This document shows, piece by piece, positions 1 to 12,400 of a stretch of DNA of 64,000 bases (within the stretch, counting starts at the first letter, position 1; each line of letters begins with the position of its first letter). The notes under the pieces are model-generated. The model was given only the letters and a program-made list of their open reading frames with translations, ran no database searches and was not told the DNA's origin. The stretch covers positions 14,943,382 through 15,007,381 of the forward strand of contig JABAKD010000001.1 of NCBI GenBank assembly GCA_012845835.1, read 5' to 3'. The stretch comes from Undaria pinnatifida (lineage: Eukaryota; Sar; Phaeophyceae; Laminariales; Alariaceae). Both the position numbers and the translations under genes were made by a program.

Positions 1-84
1 CAGAGTTCATGGCACGCTGAATGTCCAATATTTGTATTTATTAGGCTTGGTTGGCATATATATGACAACTCACTGAAAACGGGC

Positions 85-160
85 GATCTGTGAATTACGC
101 AGCTTGCAAATATCGTAGTTTTGTCGAGCTCACAGTTGACGGTGTTTTAGTAGTTCACTG
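85..160 (-). repeat. Family-3 arm (fold-back family)
   Basis: On the minus strand it has actgtgagctcgacaaaact and tttgcaagctgcg, as in the fold-back element at 22280-22490. It sits left of the last visible exon of the Spondin-like gene. Confidence 0.55.
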
Positions 161-358
161 CAATAATTTTGTTATTTTCGGGCATGAATGGTATTCCTTC
201 GATTTCGGGTCAAGGTTTCCCGTCATGCAGAATATACATGTTTAGCAAGAACTTGCCGTCCTTAGTCTTGGTGCGCGTCCGCTGCAAGATGTAGATCAAC
301 AAGCGGGGATCGGTGATATGTTCGACTTGTTAGGTTGTTGAATCACGGGCTCTCTCAC

Positions 359-448
359 CTGCGTCGAAGGCGTTGGGAAAGACCGTCGACGACTCGTTTA
401 CCAGCAAGGGCATAGAATCTATGCCCGTAAAGGCATCGTTCGTGTTGA
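359..448 (-). CDS. Spondin-like gene exon 5
   Basis: This 90-bp exon has acceptor ttccctttgcag (ending at 449) and a GTGAGA donor at 358. With the last base of exon 4 it reads VNTNDAFTGIDSMPLLVNE and then TVFPNAFDAG. TND-x-F and the terminal DAG are hallmark Spondin_N motifs. It ends in phase 1, so at least one more exon is needed beyond the window. A tempting acceptor at about 279 does not keep the frame. Confidence 0.85.
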
Positions 449-3400
449 CTGCAAAGGGAACAAAACACAGCGATTGGGGAGACGAACAAACATGTCAGAT
501 ATTGGCGCGTCCTTCCGGTATTAGAAAAAAATATAACATAATATTGTCGCTGCCGTAAACAGGGTTTTCTCGTACAAAAGGCTACTACTATAAGCACTGC
601 TTAAGCACAAAAATAAGCACACACGCGGCGCTTCGTTTGCACGCTAAAACATTCTTCGGGACAGATGCGCCAAAACCTCCCTGAGGCTCCTCATTTGAGG
701 AGTTCGATACCATCAACAATACAGCCGGTTTTAGTTAAGCAAAGATGAAGGGGAAACTCGATCAGAAACCCATTCCCACTATGTGGAATATAGATAAATC
801 GCTGAACAAGGACTGAATATATTCCGACGATTGTGGGTTAAGGAGCACCGTCAATACACACAATACCGGCCGCAATACAATACACACATCGTAGCACGAG
901 TCCTGCTGGAGGCGTTAGGATCCGGAGCTTCGGGGAGGGGGGGTACCCGTCGATTCCCCTACCGGGTGTAAGGTTCTAGTTTGAAAGTGCCTGTACTTTA
1001 AACTCGAGAAAATCCAGCATGCGTCTTTTAGGAACAGCGAAACAAGAGGGTTCATGGCGCGCCCTACGTACAGCTCGAATGGCTCTGGGGCGAAAAAAAC
1101 GTTCAGGCGGAAAAGACGTTCTTCAGGCGAAAAATGTGACCCCCCTGCTATAGCACAGGGAGGAGGTGGGCGGGGGTTACCCCCCCTTTCACTACCGGGG
1201 TAGCCTGCTCAAGCAACCGGTTTATTGCAATCTCCTATGACCCCGATTCCCGACACAGACATGCTTCATTCTCTCTACCAAACACAATGAAAATCGCTGT
1301 GTCTGTACATTTAATTTCTTGCGTGCAGATAAAACTACCCTTTTTCTACGTTGCTCAAACAAACGCAGACAACAAAAGGATTTGGTGAACGAATGGTCAC
1401 AAACAGATGTATGGAGGTGATTCATGCCGCGAAGCACAAATAAAGTAATAAACAAGGCCTTTTTATCCAGCTTTAGTTATTTTAAAACCAATCGGTATAA
1501 TACTGGGCGGACTCAATTGAGAAAAATGTCCACCAGCATGGAGAATGGTTGACTCTCTTCTTGCTGGTAAATTCACATGCAACGAACAACGGAAGTGATT
1601 TTTTGCACCGAATTTAAGGGGCCTCGGAGGTTGGCTCTACTATTCGTAAAAAAAGCTGACCTCGAGTGAACTTGCATGTGAAATTTGACGAGCAACGCCG
1701 TCGACGTCTAGGTACCAACCCGATAGTTTTAGACGATAGCGTATGCTACGAAAGAGGTGCGACGGTTTTTTCCGAAGCTAGCTACCCAGAGCAGAATCTA
1801 TCTCTATCACGCTCCCTACAACTGATTCATTCGTCGAACACAACGTGTTCCCGGATGAACCATCCCACGGCCTAGGTAAACCGCGAATCACATTCTGAAA
1901 ACAGAACAAACTTCGGACGATTTTGGGTTAACGAACACCATCATTAAGAACTCGTTTCAGACGAAACAAAAGCTATCTCTATCTTAGCCTGCGTGAAAAG
2001 GTCAACAGCGTTGCCGCCATATTCAATAGGTACGTACGTGTCTGAGGAGCCTCGGCAGCCACAAACCATGAACGCCAAAGCATGTTATCTCTCTCGTGGC
2101 GCGAGTCTTTTCCGAAGACATGATCTCAGGGGAGGAACGTCCCTCAGAGGACGTGGTTCATTCGAAAGGTTGAAACTCTGTAAAAAAAGAGATCATAACC
2201 TTGAGGTGGAGAAAAGCGCTGTCCTGGAGTACAAGAATACAAAAGAAACCGTCGATCTCTTTATTCGACCCAATAACTGATTTCCAGGGCAATTGAACTT
2301 GGAGGCCCGGTAGGCTACTTTCGTGGTGTGGCTGTGTACCTGCCCTACAGTAAACCATGTATGGATGACATCTAGTTGGACGATGTGGGGTGGACGAGCG
2401 GAAACAAGTATTCATAGTCGCGCGGAAGTGTTTTTCTCCACAACGGACATTCCCTGCTGTATCTGCGCGCCATAATTTTTACCTGAGGTTTCCCAGTTGA
2501 GGAGCTATATATAGTCTATTCCTCAACAAAAAATCCCGCGTTTCTCGAGAGTAAACTGAAATTGCAACCCGACGCTCAAACCCATGGGGTATAGGTATGA
2601 ATTTTTTTTTTACCTGCAAGACGCGAATGGATCTCCATTCCATCGGGTTCAGAAGCCCCGTCATTCACAAATCAGTCAAGCCAAAAATAACCAGGTTACG
2701 GGAGGAGGGTAAATTTTGGGGGCTGGTATTGCAGTGGCTCGGGATCACTAGCGCGAGTAACCCATCTGTTATTTTTGCGGTCTTGAGCTTTCGTGCTTTA
2801 ATATATTCGCGACATCAATCTGCAATGGAATGGAAAAAGGTACGCTGCGCCAAAGAAGTCGTCTTAAGTCGTCTCGTCCGTAAGATATAGAGCCAGTTTC
2901 GTGAGCTCGAGCCCCGCCGAGTGCATACTCGTATAAATTCGTTGGGACTTTTTCTTGTGCACAAATTGACTTGCGGAAAGCGCGAGAGCGTGAGTTAGCC
3001 ACACTCGATGAAGAGTCGACGAGCAGTGGGATTGCTGAACCCTATGCGCGATAAAAACTGAAGGCAAGAACCGGGGGGGAGAAGGGACGACACCTGTGAC
3101 CACGGCTTGTCCAGAAGCTGGAAAGTAAAGTGTGAGTGGTGGAAGAGCCACTCGTGCGAGTTGCTCAAACCCGATAGTGAAAATGGGGTACGCCTCCTAC
3201 CGTAGCTCCGTGGTTTCATACACGTGCTACCTCTATCGTGGAACGCGTCGATGGTTACCCCTATCCCCGTCATAGCAAACGCCATTCAAGTACCGGTAAA
3301 CAAACTAATCAATTAAAGAGAAGCGATTCCGTCCTTGGGACCACGGCTTGACCGGAACATAGAAAATGACACGTGAGGTGAACTGTTTACCTTAAACGGC

Positions 3401-6400
3401 AGTCAATGCCACGATCGAGTTGTTCACGCTACTACTACGTAATTACTGCTACAATCATCCCACGTTAGGGGTGCAGCATATTGCAAGACGTTTCTGAGCT
3501 CCTAACATGCGGAGCTCGACATCTCACCCGAACGATGGCTTCAAAGACGTTCGCTCGCGCAAGGGGACAGACATATCTGTGATCTACTGCTGTAGTCCTC
3601 AAACAACTAAAATCGAAAACGTTCGGTCTTCACCGATTGTTTCACATATGTGAGGAGCTCAATCAGTCTGAAACCTTTGGCCAAAACGTGCAACCACTAC
3701 CTTGGGATGACCTGCTATTGAAAAATAATAATGCGCTGCGGCTGCGAGATAGAGGACTTCGGTCGTGTATGAAATATCGGGTGGGGCAAAGACATGCGTC
3801 GGTAGTTGTTTCGTACAAAGTTTCAAATACATACCAATATGTAAATTTCCGGGTGCGGGTAGACAATACACGCAAGCATATGTACAGTTGAAAATACACA
3901 CACACGCATTCAAAAGCGTTTGTTTCGAACAGCACACAATTTATTGGACATACGCACATTACCGGGTGCGGGCAGAAAATACACACAAACATGCACGGTT
4001 GAAAAAGAAAAACACACAAACAAGAGCAATTGCTTCGAACAACACACGCAATTTTATGGACAAGCTACATAAATATCGGCGCATGAGAACTCACCGAGCA
4101 TAGTGACCATTGTCAAAAGGGTTTCGTTGGCACAGTTGACCTCGTCGACCTCAAGGGTGATCGTTTCTGCCTCTCCAGGATTCAAGTCCCCCAGACCGAA
4201 CCCCAGGCCGCACACGAAGGAAATAGTGTCGACCGTGTCGATGAACATCTGCTTGCGGACATGAACAAGTACCAAATAGAGCAAAATTTTCGGGTTTGCT
4301 TAGTATTGTGTTTCAGACACTCGATTAACTCCCCTTGCGCCGGGCCTATGCTACGATACGGGCAATACCATCTTTTTGTGCGGTTCGTGACACGAGGAGT
4401 CCTACACCCCACCCATTCAATGCCTTCGACGAAATTGAAAGCCCGCCTAGACGAATACTTTAACGGCCTCTAGGCATAGAACATGAAACGCAAGTTCTCC
4501 AAAGAGCAGACTCTTTCCGCGGGAGGCATACAACGGACGTTTCCGAGGCTTCAAACATGAGGAGCTCAACATCTCACTCGCAACATGACCTGGAAAGATT
4601 TCGTTCGCGCAAATCCGACCCACAGCAAATATACTTGTACACGTCTGTGCAGTTTGGATCGCCACAGCACGACGGCCACAAAAGCTGTAGAGGGTTGCGT
4701 ATAGTCTATGTTCGTAGACGATTTTTTGCATTTTTTCTATTGAAAGGAGAGCTTCAGGCACTTCGCTCTATCGGCTCCTTCTCTCCTCTCTGTCCGCGAA
4801 TAAATGGAGAATAACAACACTCGTCAGACCGCGTGGGGGTCAGGGCCTCCTGGCCCGGACTCTACAGTCACTCCAGGGTATTCTTGGAAGAAGGAGCTCT
4901 GGTGCCAGAGGCCAAGGAGGTCTGTACAGGAGAGGGACGCCACGAATTAGATTCAGCAGCTGAGGAATGAGCTTCAGCTGACGATGGAGGGGAAGCAATC
5001 ATCGATGGTGCAAGACATTAGGGAGATAATAGCTAGTTCCTGAACAAGAACGGGCCGTAGGATTCCAGCAGCGCTGAGGACAGCGCTGCTGTTGGAAGGG
5101 GGGCGCGAGAGGCTGAACCCACTGCCGCACGAAAAACTTCTGCTGCTGCTGTTGCTACTGAAGGCGGAGCGCGACGAAATGCGACAGCAGCAAGAGAGAA
5201 GGACTTTCGTGATGATGCCTCGCAAAATGCTGGAGTAACCGGATGCAGAGGACTTGCTCTTGCTGCCGAGGTTGACCCGGACGGGGATCAGCCAGATCGG
5301 CAAGGAAGGGGAGGCTGGAGAACGGGGGTCATACCTCGGCGGTGAGTTGGGGATATGATACGATATGCCTCTGTCTAGACAAATTGCTCCCAAAAACACC
5401 GCTGTCCCACCATTTAGTGTAAACAAGTCCGAGTTCACTGCCTGGATCAGAACCGCCAGCCACTACGCAAAAACATTAGACTATGTTTCCTACCTGTTTT
5501 TGTGTCGGATTCACCCTACCTAGTACATTCCCGTAGGGGAATTGGATGCAGAAAACTCGGTGTTTGTCGATAAGAGGTAGAGGTGTACATATAAAAGCAT
5601 CGGCGTGAAATATCCTGCCGACGACTCTCAAGAGCAAGAGCGACAATCGTATCTTTCACAGGTGTACATCGCTGACAGAAGCGTGGGACGCGCTCTTTGC
5701 GTGGTACGGCCCTCAAACGACGGGGGCCAAATCCGACCTCTCACGACGCCTTCATAGCTTTAAGGGAGCGCCAGGGAGCAACCCTCTTTATGAGATGGGC
5801 AGGATCGGAGATCGTACCGCAGAAATGCGTCCAGCAGGGCTGACCTTCGACGACCACATGCTGTACACAATTGTCGCTCTGCATGCCGAATACGAGGCGG
5901 AGGCAAGGAATCTTGCATCTCGTGACAGTATCGGCCGCGACGACATCATCAATGTCGTACAAGAGCGGCGCCAACGACTCTCTAGAAATCGGAATGAGAG
6001 GTTCAACGCTCGCCATGCCGGTCATGCTATGTTCGCCGACGGTGGCGGTGGTGGCCGCAGAAAAGGCTGTTGCGGCGGTTTCCATGGGAACGGTGGAGGC
6101 CGCGGTGAAATAAAGGTGAAGGTCGGGGACAGCAAGGACGAGGAGGGAGATGCACCAATGAGGACGGAGGTGGCTCGTCCGTGGCCTCCGGCGGCGATGG
6201 CAGCAGCACCAAAGCCGCTGAAGCTGGTAAGTTCGAGGTGAGATGCTACAGGTGTGGCAAGAAGGGGCATTGGAGGGTCGACGACACTGAAGAGCTATGC
6301 AGTCCATGCCACGGACGGAGACACGCTGCCACTGTCTGCACCACCTTGAAAGAAGAAGCTGTGCTGGGGGCGTCGGACGACGATGATGACGATGATACGG

Positions 6401-9400
6401 TCGAGATTTCAGCTTTCAAGGACGGAGAGTCAGGTGAGTACAGTGATGGTTTAGGCAAAAAGGGAGAAGGCGAGTTCACTTGCCAGACAGGGGATGAGAT
6501 CTGACTTTGCGATAGTGGAGCGTCTACTCACATGACGCCTTCAACAGATTGCACGATTAACCACAGAGTATGCTGTTTGAAACTGCGCATTGCTGACGGA
6601 TCAACCCGCGCGATCGGAAGATTTGGCGATATTTACTTTGTCGTTCGGTCCGGAAACGGTCTCATGCGAGTAGTGCTGGCGAATGTTTCTCACGTGCCAG
6701 ACCGCTGATACCATCTATTTTCCCTACCCACTCTCGTGAAGAACTGTCACAGTTTTGAAGGTCGTCCCGTGAGGTTTATAGTCAAGCTCCAGTCTGAGCG
6801 TTCGATGGTGTTTCCTTTGACCGGGAACCTGTACAGCCATTACGGCTACCTGGTCGACTGCAGCACCTGGGAAGACGCTTGGGCTGTACTCGCCCCTGGA
6901 AAACAGCCCAACTAGCCCGTTGTTAACATAAATCACTATCAAAGCGCGGGCAAACACTCCCATGACACACTGCTCAGCAAAACCGCACAGCAGCATGGAA
7001 TCGTCTTCGAGGAAAAGCTGCTGGAGTGCAAGGGGTGCTCAATGGCGAAGGGTCCGCCAAAATATCAAGTAGTCTACACGCAGTCCAACAGGCTCGGGGG
7101 AGGGGTTGTGGATTTGCGTGGGCATTATGTGGCAGAGTTTCGCGGAAGGAAGAGGTATGCTCTTATCGTGCGCGACGATTATTCACTGTAAACGTTGGTA
7201 TATTTCATGCGCCACAAACCGGACGCCGGAGAAAATGTTTGAGCCTTTCCTCGCGGACACTAGTGCAGACTGTGTCCTTTCATATGTGGTGATCGTTCGA
7301 TCCGATGGGGGCGGTGAATTTCGCGGGGGGAATTCGGCCGCCTGCGTAGATCGCGATGTATCAGTCAGGAATTTACCACTGCCGACAGTCCCCAATTCAA
7401 AGGGGTAGCCGACCGCGCGCGAGGTTTGATGGAGAAGGTCCCAATAGCAGGTCAAACCCATGCTCATGTGCTTTTGCTCGGAGCTCAAATGCCGGCGCCG
7501 GAATCGTTGTGCGCTGAAGAGTCGCACTGGGCGGGCGAAGCTTTGAACCGCACAGCAACGTCCACTGACCGATCAAACAAGTCGCCGTACAAGGTGTTGT
7601 ACGGTAATCCCCCCCCCTGATAGTGCTTCTGCCTTTCCTCGAGCCTGGCTGCTGCAAGGTGAAGAGGAAAAAGGAGTGTGCCAGGCAAAAAAACAGGATT
7701 GTTGCTACCTGAGCCCTGCGCTAACAGTCCGACGATACGGGGTCGGGTAGCCCGGCCATCCAAAAGACGTCTCAGACACGAGTTGCCGTCTCTATTGTGG
7801 CACGCTGTGTATCCCTGGATTAGCGGAGAAAAACTCAACACAACTGAGATTTTTTCATCCGTCTAGAGTTCGAAAAGCGTGCAGGCGTCCGTAATAGTAC
7901 TCTTACTGATGAGTCATCCCGCAGTTCGAGGTTGCGCTTTTGGGGCCAAATACTTCTGATATTGTTACGGTTGAGCTGCTTAAGCGTAGAACTACGGATT
8001 TGTACGAAAATCGAAATCGAATGAACTCGGTTTATGGCTAACACACTGAGTGTAGGTCGGGTTGCGCGAACGAGTGTCTTTGAAGTCATGGCTCGGGCGA
8101 GATTTACTGAGCTCCTCGTGCTGGAAGCTCAGAAAATTATGCTGCAACCCCTTCATGGGATTGCCCTAGTAGGTCACCCTGCGCTGCATGCATGCCGCGC
8201 ATCTCCTCACATCGCGGCCATGGATGTCTCCTGTGTTCGATGCGTTAATCGTTCGGGCGTGTATGTTCCCCTGAAGTCACCGTGGGGTTAAGAGAGGCCA
8301 GGTGGAGATACTAGGACGGTAAAGCTCTTGAGAGGTACATCGGCCGGCACCCAAAAATATTTGAACATTATACGTTTCCTTTGAAATTATGAAGCTGAAA
8401 GAAGAACGCTAGTCAAGAGAGATATTTTCGTCCCCGACCGTACCACTCGTAGATCGAATTACCCACCGTACATAGTATCCCGATTGCGGTATATACTGGT
8501 TTTGGCTGCATTCTGTGAGATACGGTATTCAGACACGGTATTCGGGTTGCACTTCTAAATGACTCTCAACGCCAGGTTTCGGTGAAGTTACTACATTTCT
8601 GGAACAAGACACCTCATGAAATGTGGATGTCCCGTGGTACCGTTGAATGGATTGTGGTGCCCGATGAAAGAGTGCCTCAAAACAGGCCAGTGTCGTCGTT
8701 CTTTTCTCCGCCCCGCTCTAACCTCAGAAATAATTTCTCTTCGTGTAGGGTTGTTTTGTCTTGACCATGTCGCCTTTGGTTCACGCGCAACAGAACGCAA
8801 CAAGCCAATTTAATTGCTCATAAGTCTGTTCTCGCTTTTATTTTGGGACGCTCCTATATCGGATCTTGTGACGTCCGCCAATTTCCACATGATTGCTTGG
8901 TTCTTAGAAAGTATTGTTTGGGGCATTGTACCCACTTATCTTCCTGAGTACAACATACGATATGCATACCACGTTGTGGTGACTTTGTTTCTGGCTGTGA
9001 AAGCTCCGCAGCTGCTCAAGTGAGGAGATACGCAAGTACCTTGGTCTGCCATTTTGTGATTTATTCGACCTAGGTACACTTACATATCTAGGAGACGGGA
9101 TCGGTGATCGTGCTGTGCGTTGGTTGATGATACACGTCACAGTTTGGAAACGTTTTGAAAGATCCTTCGGCGTGAGGCAGCCACAACAGACAAACTAGTG
9201 CCCACGCTCATTGATGGCGCAGGGTAACAAGCAACACAATCTAGTGTATACATATCATAATATGGCAGCGATTATTTTCGGGAGATGGCAGATGGAAAGC
9301 CGCAAACAAAAATCTCAAGCCTGCAACCAAAAACGATAGCCACTATATAGCACCCGAAAGGATATCCATACAAGCGACTATTTTCAATACAGTACTGCCG

Positions 9401-12400
9401 TGACCCTGGTGCATCCCGAAGTTTACAACGGATCCAAACCTCTTGGTTGATAGGGCCTCGGTTGGGAACCAAAGCCGTGGGCGACGTTAAGGGGGTCACG
9501 ATGACGTTGGAAACGGCAAGGGTACATTCAGTAGCGCCATAAGTTACTTCCCGAGGCTCCTAACCTGGAGAGGTCTATTCGGCACACATACAGTCCGGCT
9601 CCTTCGGTACGAATCGTACGCCTAACCGCATAAACGGCCTCGCGGCCTAAGCATCAAACTCCACTTGTTTTGTTGAATGCATGTGGGATTCAACGATATC
9701 GTGTAGGCCGGCAGTCTACGGGCCACGGTAAGGGTGTCGCGTTTTAAGCCAAGCGTTTCTGGTTCAGGATGAGCTCCTCCGGCGAGGAACTACCGGTTGG
9801 TCTGATAAGTTTACGCACTTGTTTTCCGGACTACCTCATAGAAGTGTTTGTCGGAGTGCGCGAACGAATGTCCTCGAAGTCACATCTGTCGGGTGATGTT
9901 GATATTGAGCTCCTCATGCTAGGACTTCATAAACGCCACCTGCACCCCTACCACCGTGATTTGACTCAGGAGCGTAGAGGACACGTTAGCAAATATTTGT
10001 TTGAACGAAACTCGCTACCTCTGCCGCAGCACACGCCCCCTTAGCGGCGTCATTTCTCTGTGGTCCGAAACTCCTCGTGCGGACGGCCACAGGTATAACC
10101 GAGGCACAATGAAGCTGTTTTGTTCCTTCTGGGTTGTGACATGCGCACCGTGATGGAAGTGGTTGGTTTGGTCCGCTGCGTCAATCAAACGTCAAAAACA
10201 AATCTGGTCTCAGAGTGTGGCACGGAGACACGACGAGCCAAACCTCGGCCCCACCCCTGGCGTAAATTTACTCTGAAGACTTGCTTGAGCAACACGCGCT
10301 TTGGCTCAACATTGACACTCCTCCAACCGCAACACGGATTGGGTCCGGAGTTATCCCCCGTTCGTGGCGCGCGGCCGACCACCCGGGGGTAAGCAACGTC
10401 GACGGTTTTAAGCTCTCACACCTGATTGATGGTGGAAAAATTGATAATATCGACGTGTGCACTGATAGGTTTATATTTAAGGATGTATTTGCAACTTGAG
10501 CGGAGTATCCGTCTCAAAAGCGGCACCGCAGTGCATGTCCCTGAACACTCCAGCGCCCTCTATAGTACAACGGTTTCAGATGCTGGTCCAGGTATATTTA
10601 GGTTTATTAGTGTATTGGATATTTATTGGGGCATTTAAATGTCAACACCAATAACTTCCCACGTTCCCTTAGCGCCCGAGAACAAATGACTAAATTAATA
10701 CAAACTATCTCGGCGAATTTTGCAACATATTCCGCGGCAGTAAAAGCACTAAGAGGCCGCCTCCCGTGCACGTCAAAAAATTTCAGACACAAGATGGTGT
10801 GTCCTATTCGAGGCGTGCAACGATAGAGGTTGAGCCTGCTTTTTAGGCTTACATTTTGAGGATGTCCTCCGTGCCTAACCCTTGAGAGGATTGCGATTGA
10901 ACAGGCCCTTCACTCTAGAGGATCCCCGGACCGTACCCAACTCCAAACCTTATGTTCTCACGAGCAGAAACTATATGTACCCCTCGACGAACAGCTTCAT
11001 GGCTTAGGCGAAAGAAACAACACATTGCAAAGTACGAAAGACGGTTCCCACGATTTGGGGATAAGGAGCCCCGTCATCCGGAAAGAAAAAAAAAAACGTA
11101 CGCGAATGTCACGCACTTCTATCGCAGCACGCCTCTGTTAAGGTTTTCTCACATTGATGGCGTCAAGTTCACCGGTCTCGGCTACTTCCCTCAGCTCGTC
11201 GCTGGCATTGGTTCCGACCTGGAAGATGGAGAAATCCTATGGACGCGCCAAGTCGAGGGCAAACATCGCAGAGGAAGCGAACGCAGGCGGGGGTCGCTCA
11301 GAGACGAAGAAAATAACCGAAAATAGTGGAAAATACTGGTATAGTTTGATGCATTCAGTTGTTATTCTGACTGCTTGTATTATGCAACAGATATACGAGG
11401 CGTCATGTAGATAGGTTTGTAAGTAGTATCGTCGTTAGAGTCGTCCCACGGTGGTATGTGTTTGCACTTTTTTTTTAACAAAAAAGTTCCTGGTCGCTCA
11501 GCTCCTCGTGTGTGGAACAATCGGTTGGTATGAAACCTTTACAGGCATGGATGTTGTTGGACCCTGACTAGGGCAGAGCAACGGTGGTCGTGTTGCGCGC
11601 ACGAATTTATTTGAAGTCATGTTTTGGGTGAGATATCCAGCTTCTTGGCTTAGGAGATCTCCCAACGGTGGTCGGGGTGCGCGCACGAATGTATCTTCGA
11701 AGTTTTTTTTTTCGTGTGAGATGTGTTGGATATTCTTGTACTAGGAGATGAGAAACTTCTGTATCCTCTCGAGCGTGAGATGAACATTTGTTTCCGAAAT
11801 GTAGGACTATTCATGCGTAATATGACACGGGTGGTCCTGCGGTACATGATATCCCATAAACTAGCGCTCGTGCCAAAAGCTACGGAGGATCTCCGCAATC
11901 GTAACCCCCGTTTTACTTTGGGTTAGATGGATGCATTGCGCCACGCCGACTGAGTACCTCTTAGCTCCATAGTGGGGGAGATACAGAACAGCGCGCGCGA
12001 GTGGCTTTTATTCGGCAGTGAATATTGTGGTACACTTCTGTAATAGCGTAGGGAAGGCGTAGGCGGTACAACGGTATAGAAGGCATTTGTCAAACCATTT
12101 TTGCAAGTGGCTCTGGGTCACTCACACGAGTGGACCCTCTTTTCGATTAATCTTTCATGCTGATTGTGTCGGCCATATCAAACAGCAACGGGCTCGCTGC
12201 GCTGCTAAAGACTACCGCCTACATTTCCTTTTTCCAGAGAGGGTACAGAGTCGCTCGGGCGAGTGGACCAAATCCATTAGCGAGGGAGTGGCTAAAATAA
12301 CGAAAGAAAATACTGTAAAACCGTAAATTTGGTTTTCCGGTCGTCACAGAGAATACCGTTGCGACTACCTCGTCACCGAGCTCTCGCGAAGTTATGTCAG

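Larger units (their letters stand above)
449..4094 (-). other. Intron 4 of the Spondin-like gene (3.6 kb)
   Basis: It holds family-1 relics (675-915, 1850-1990, 2480-2700), SINE-1 (2880-3146), a family-2 relic (3478-3570) and the 112-bp tandem pair. Between 915 and 1640 I see only anonymous sequence with G and C runs (930-1195). Confidence 0.7.
4804..7870 (+). mobile_element. Degraded Ty1/Copia retrotransposon, no LTRs or RT found
   Basis: The order gag, protease, GAG pre-integrase and integrase is that of Copia elements. All frames carry stops and shifts. The element lies inside intron 3 of the Spondin-like gene on the opposite strand, between exons 4 and 3. No reverse transcriptase or RNase H part is visible after 7.87 kb, and I could not find a pair of LTRs. 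It is therefore a truncated, dead copy. Confidence 0.9.
7871..10949 (-). other. Part of intron 3 of the Spondin-like gene
   Basis: Family-2 relics lie at 8050 and 9848, and a family-1-like head near 9550. The rest, including short frames at 8814-9023 and 9769-10044, shows no protein motif or splice pair that I could support. Confidence 0.6.

Noticed and set aside
186-278. Exon 6 of the Spondin-like gene after an acceptor-like cttgcag
   Set aside because: In the required phase the frame stops within a few codons, and the implied intron would be only 80 bp; the true exon is probably outside the window.
5741-6307. 188-codon minus-strand frame
   Set aside because: Antisense shadow of the Copia gag.
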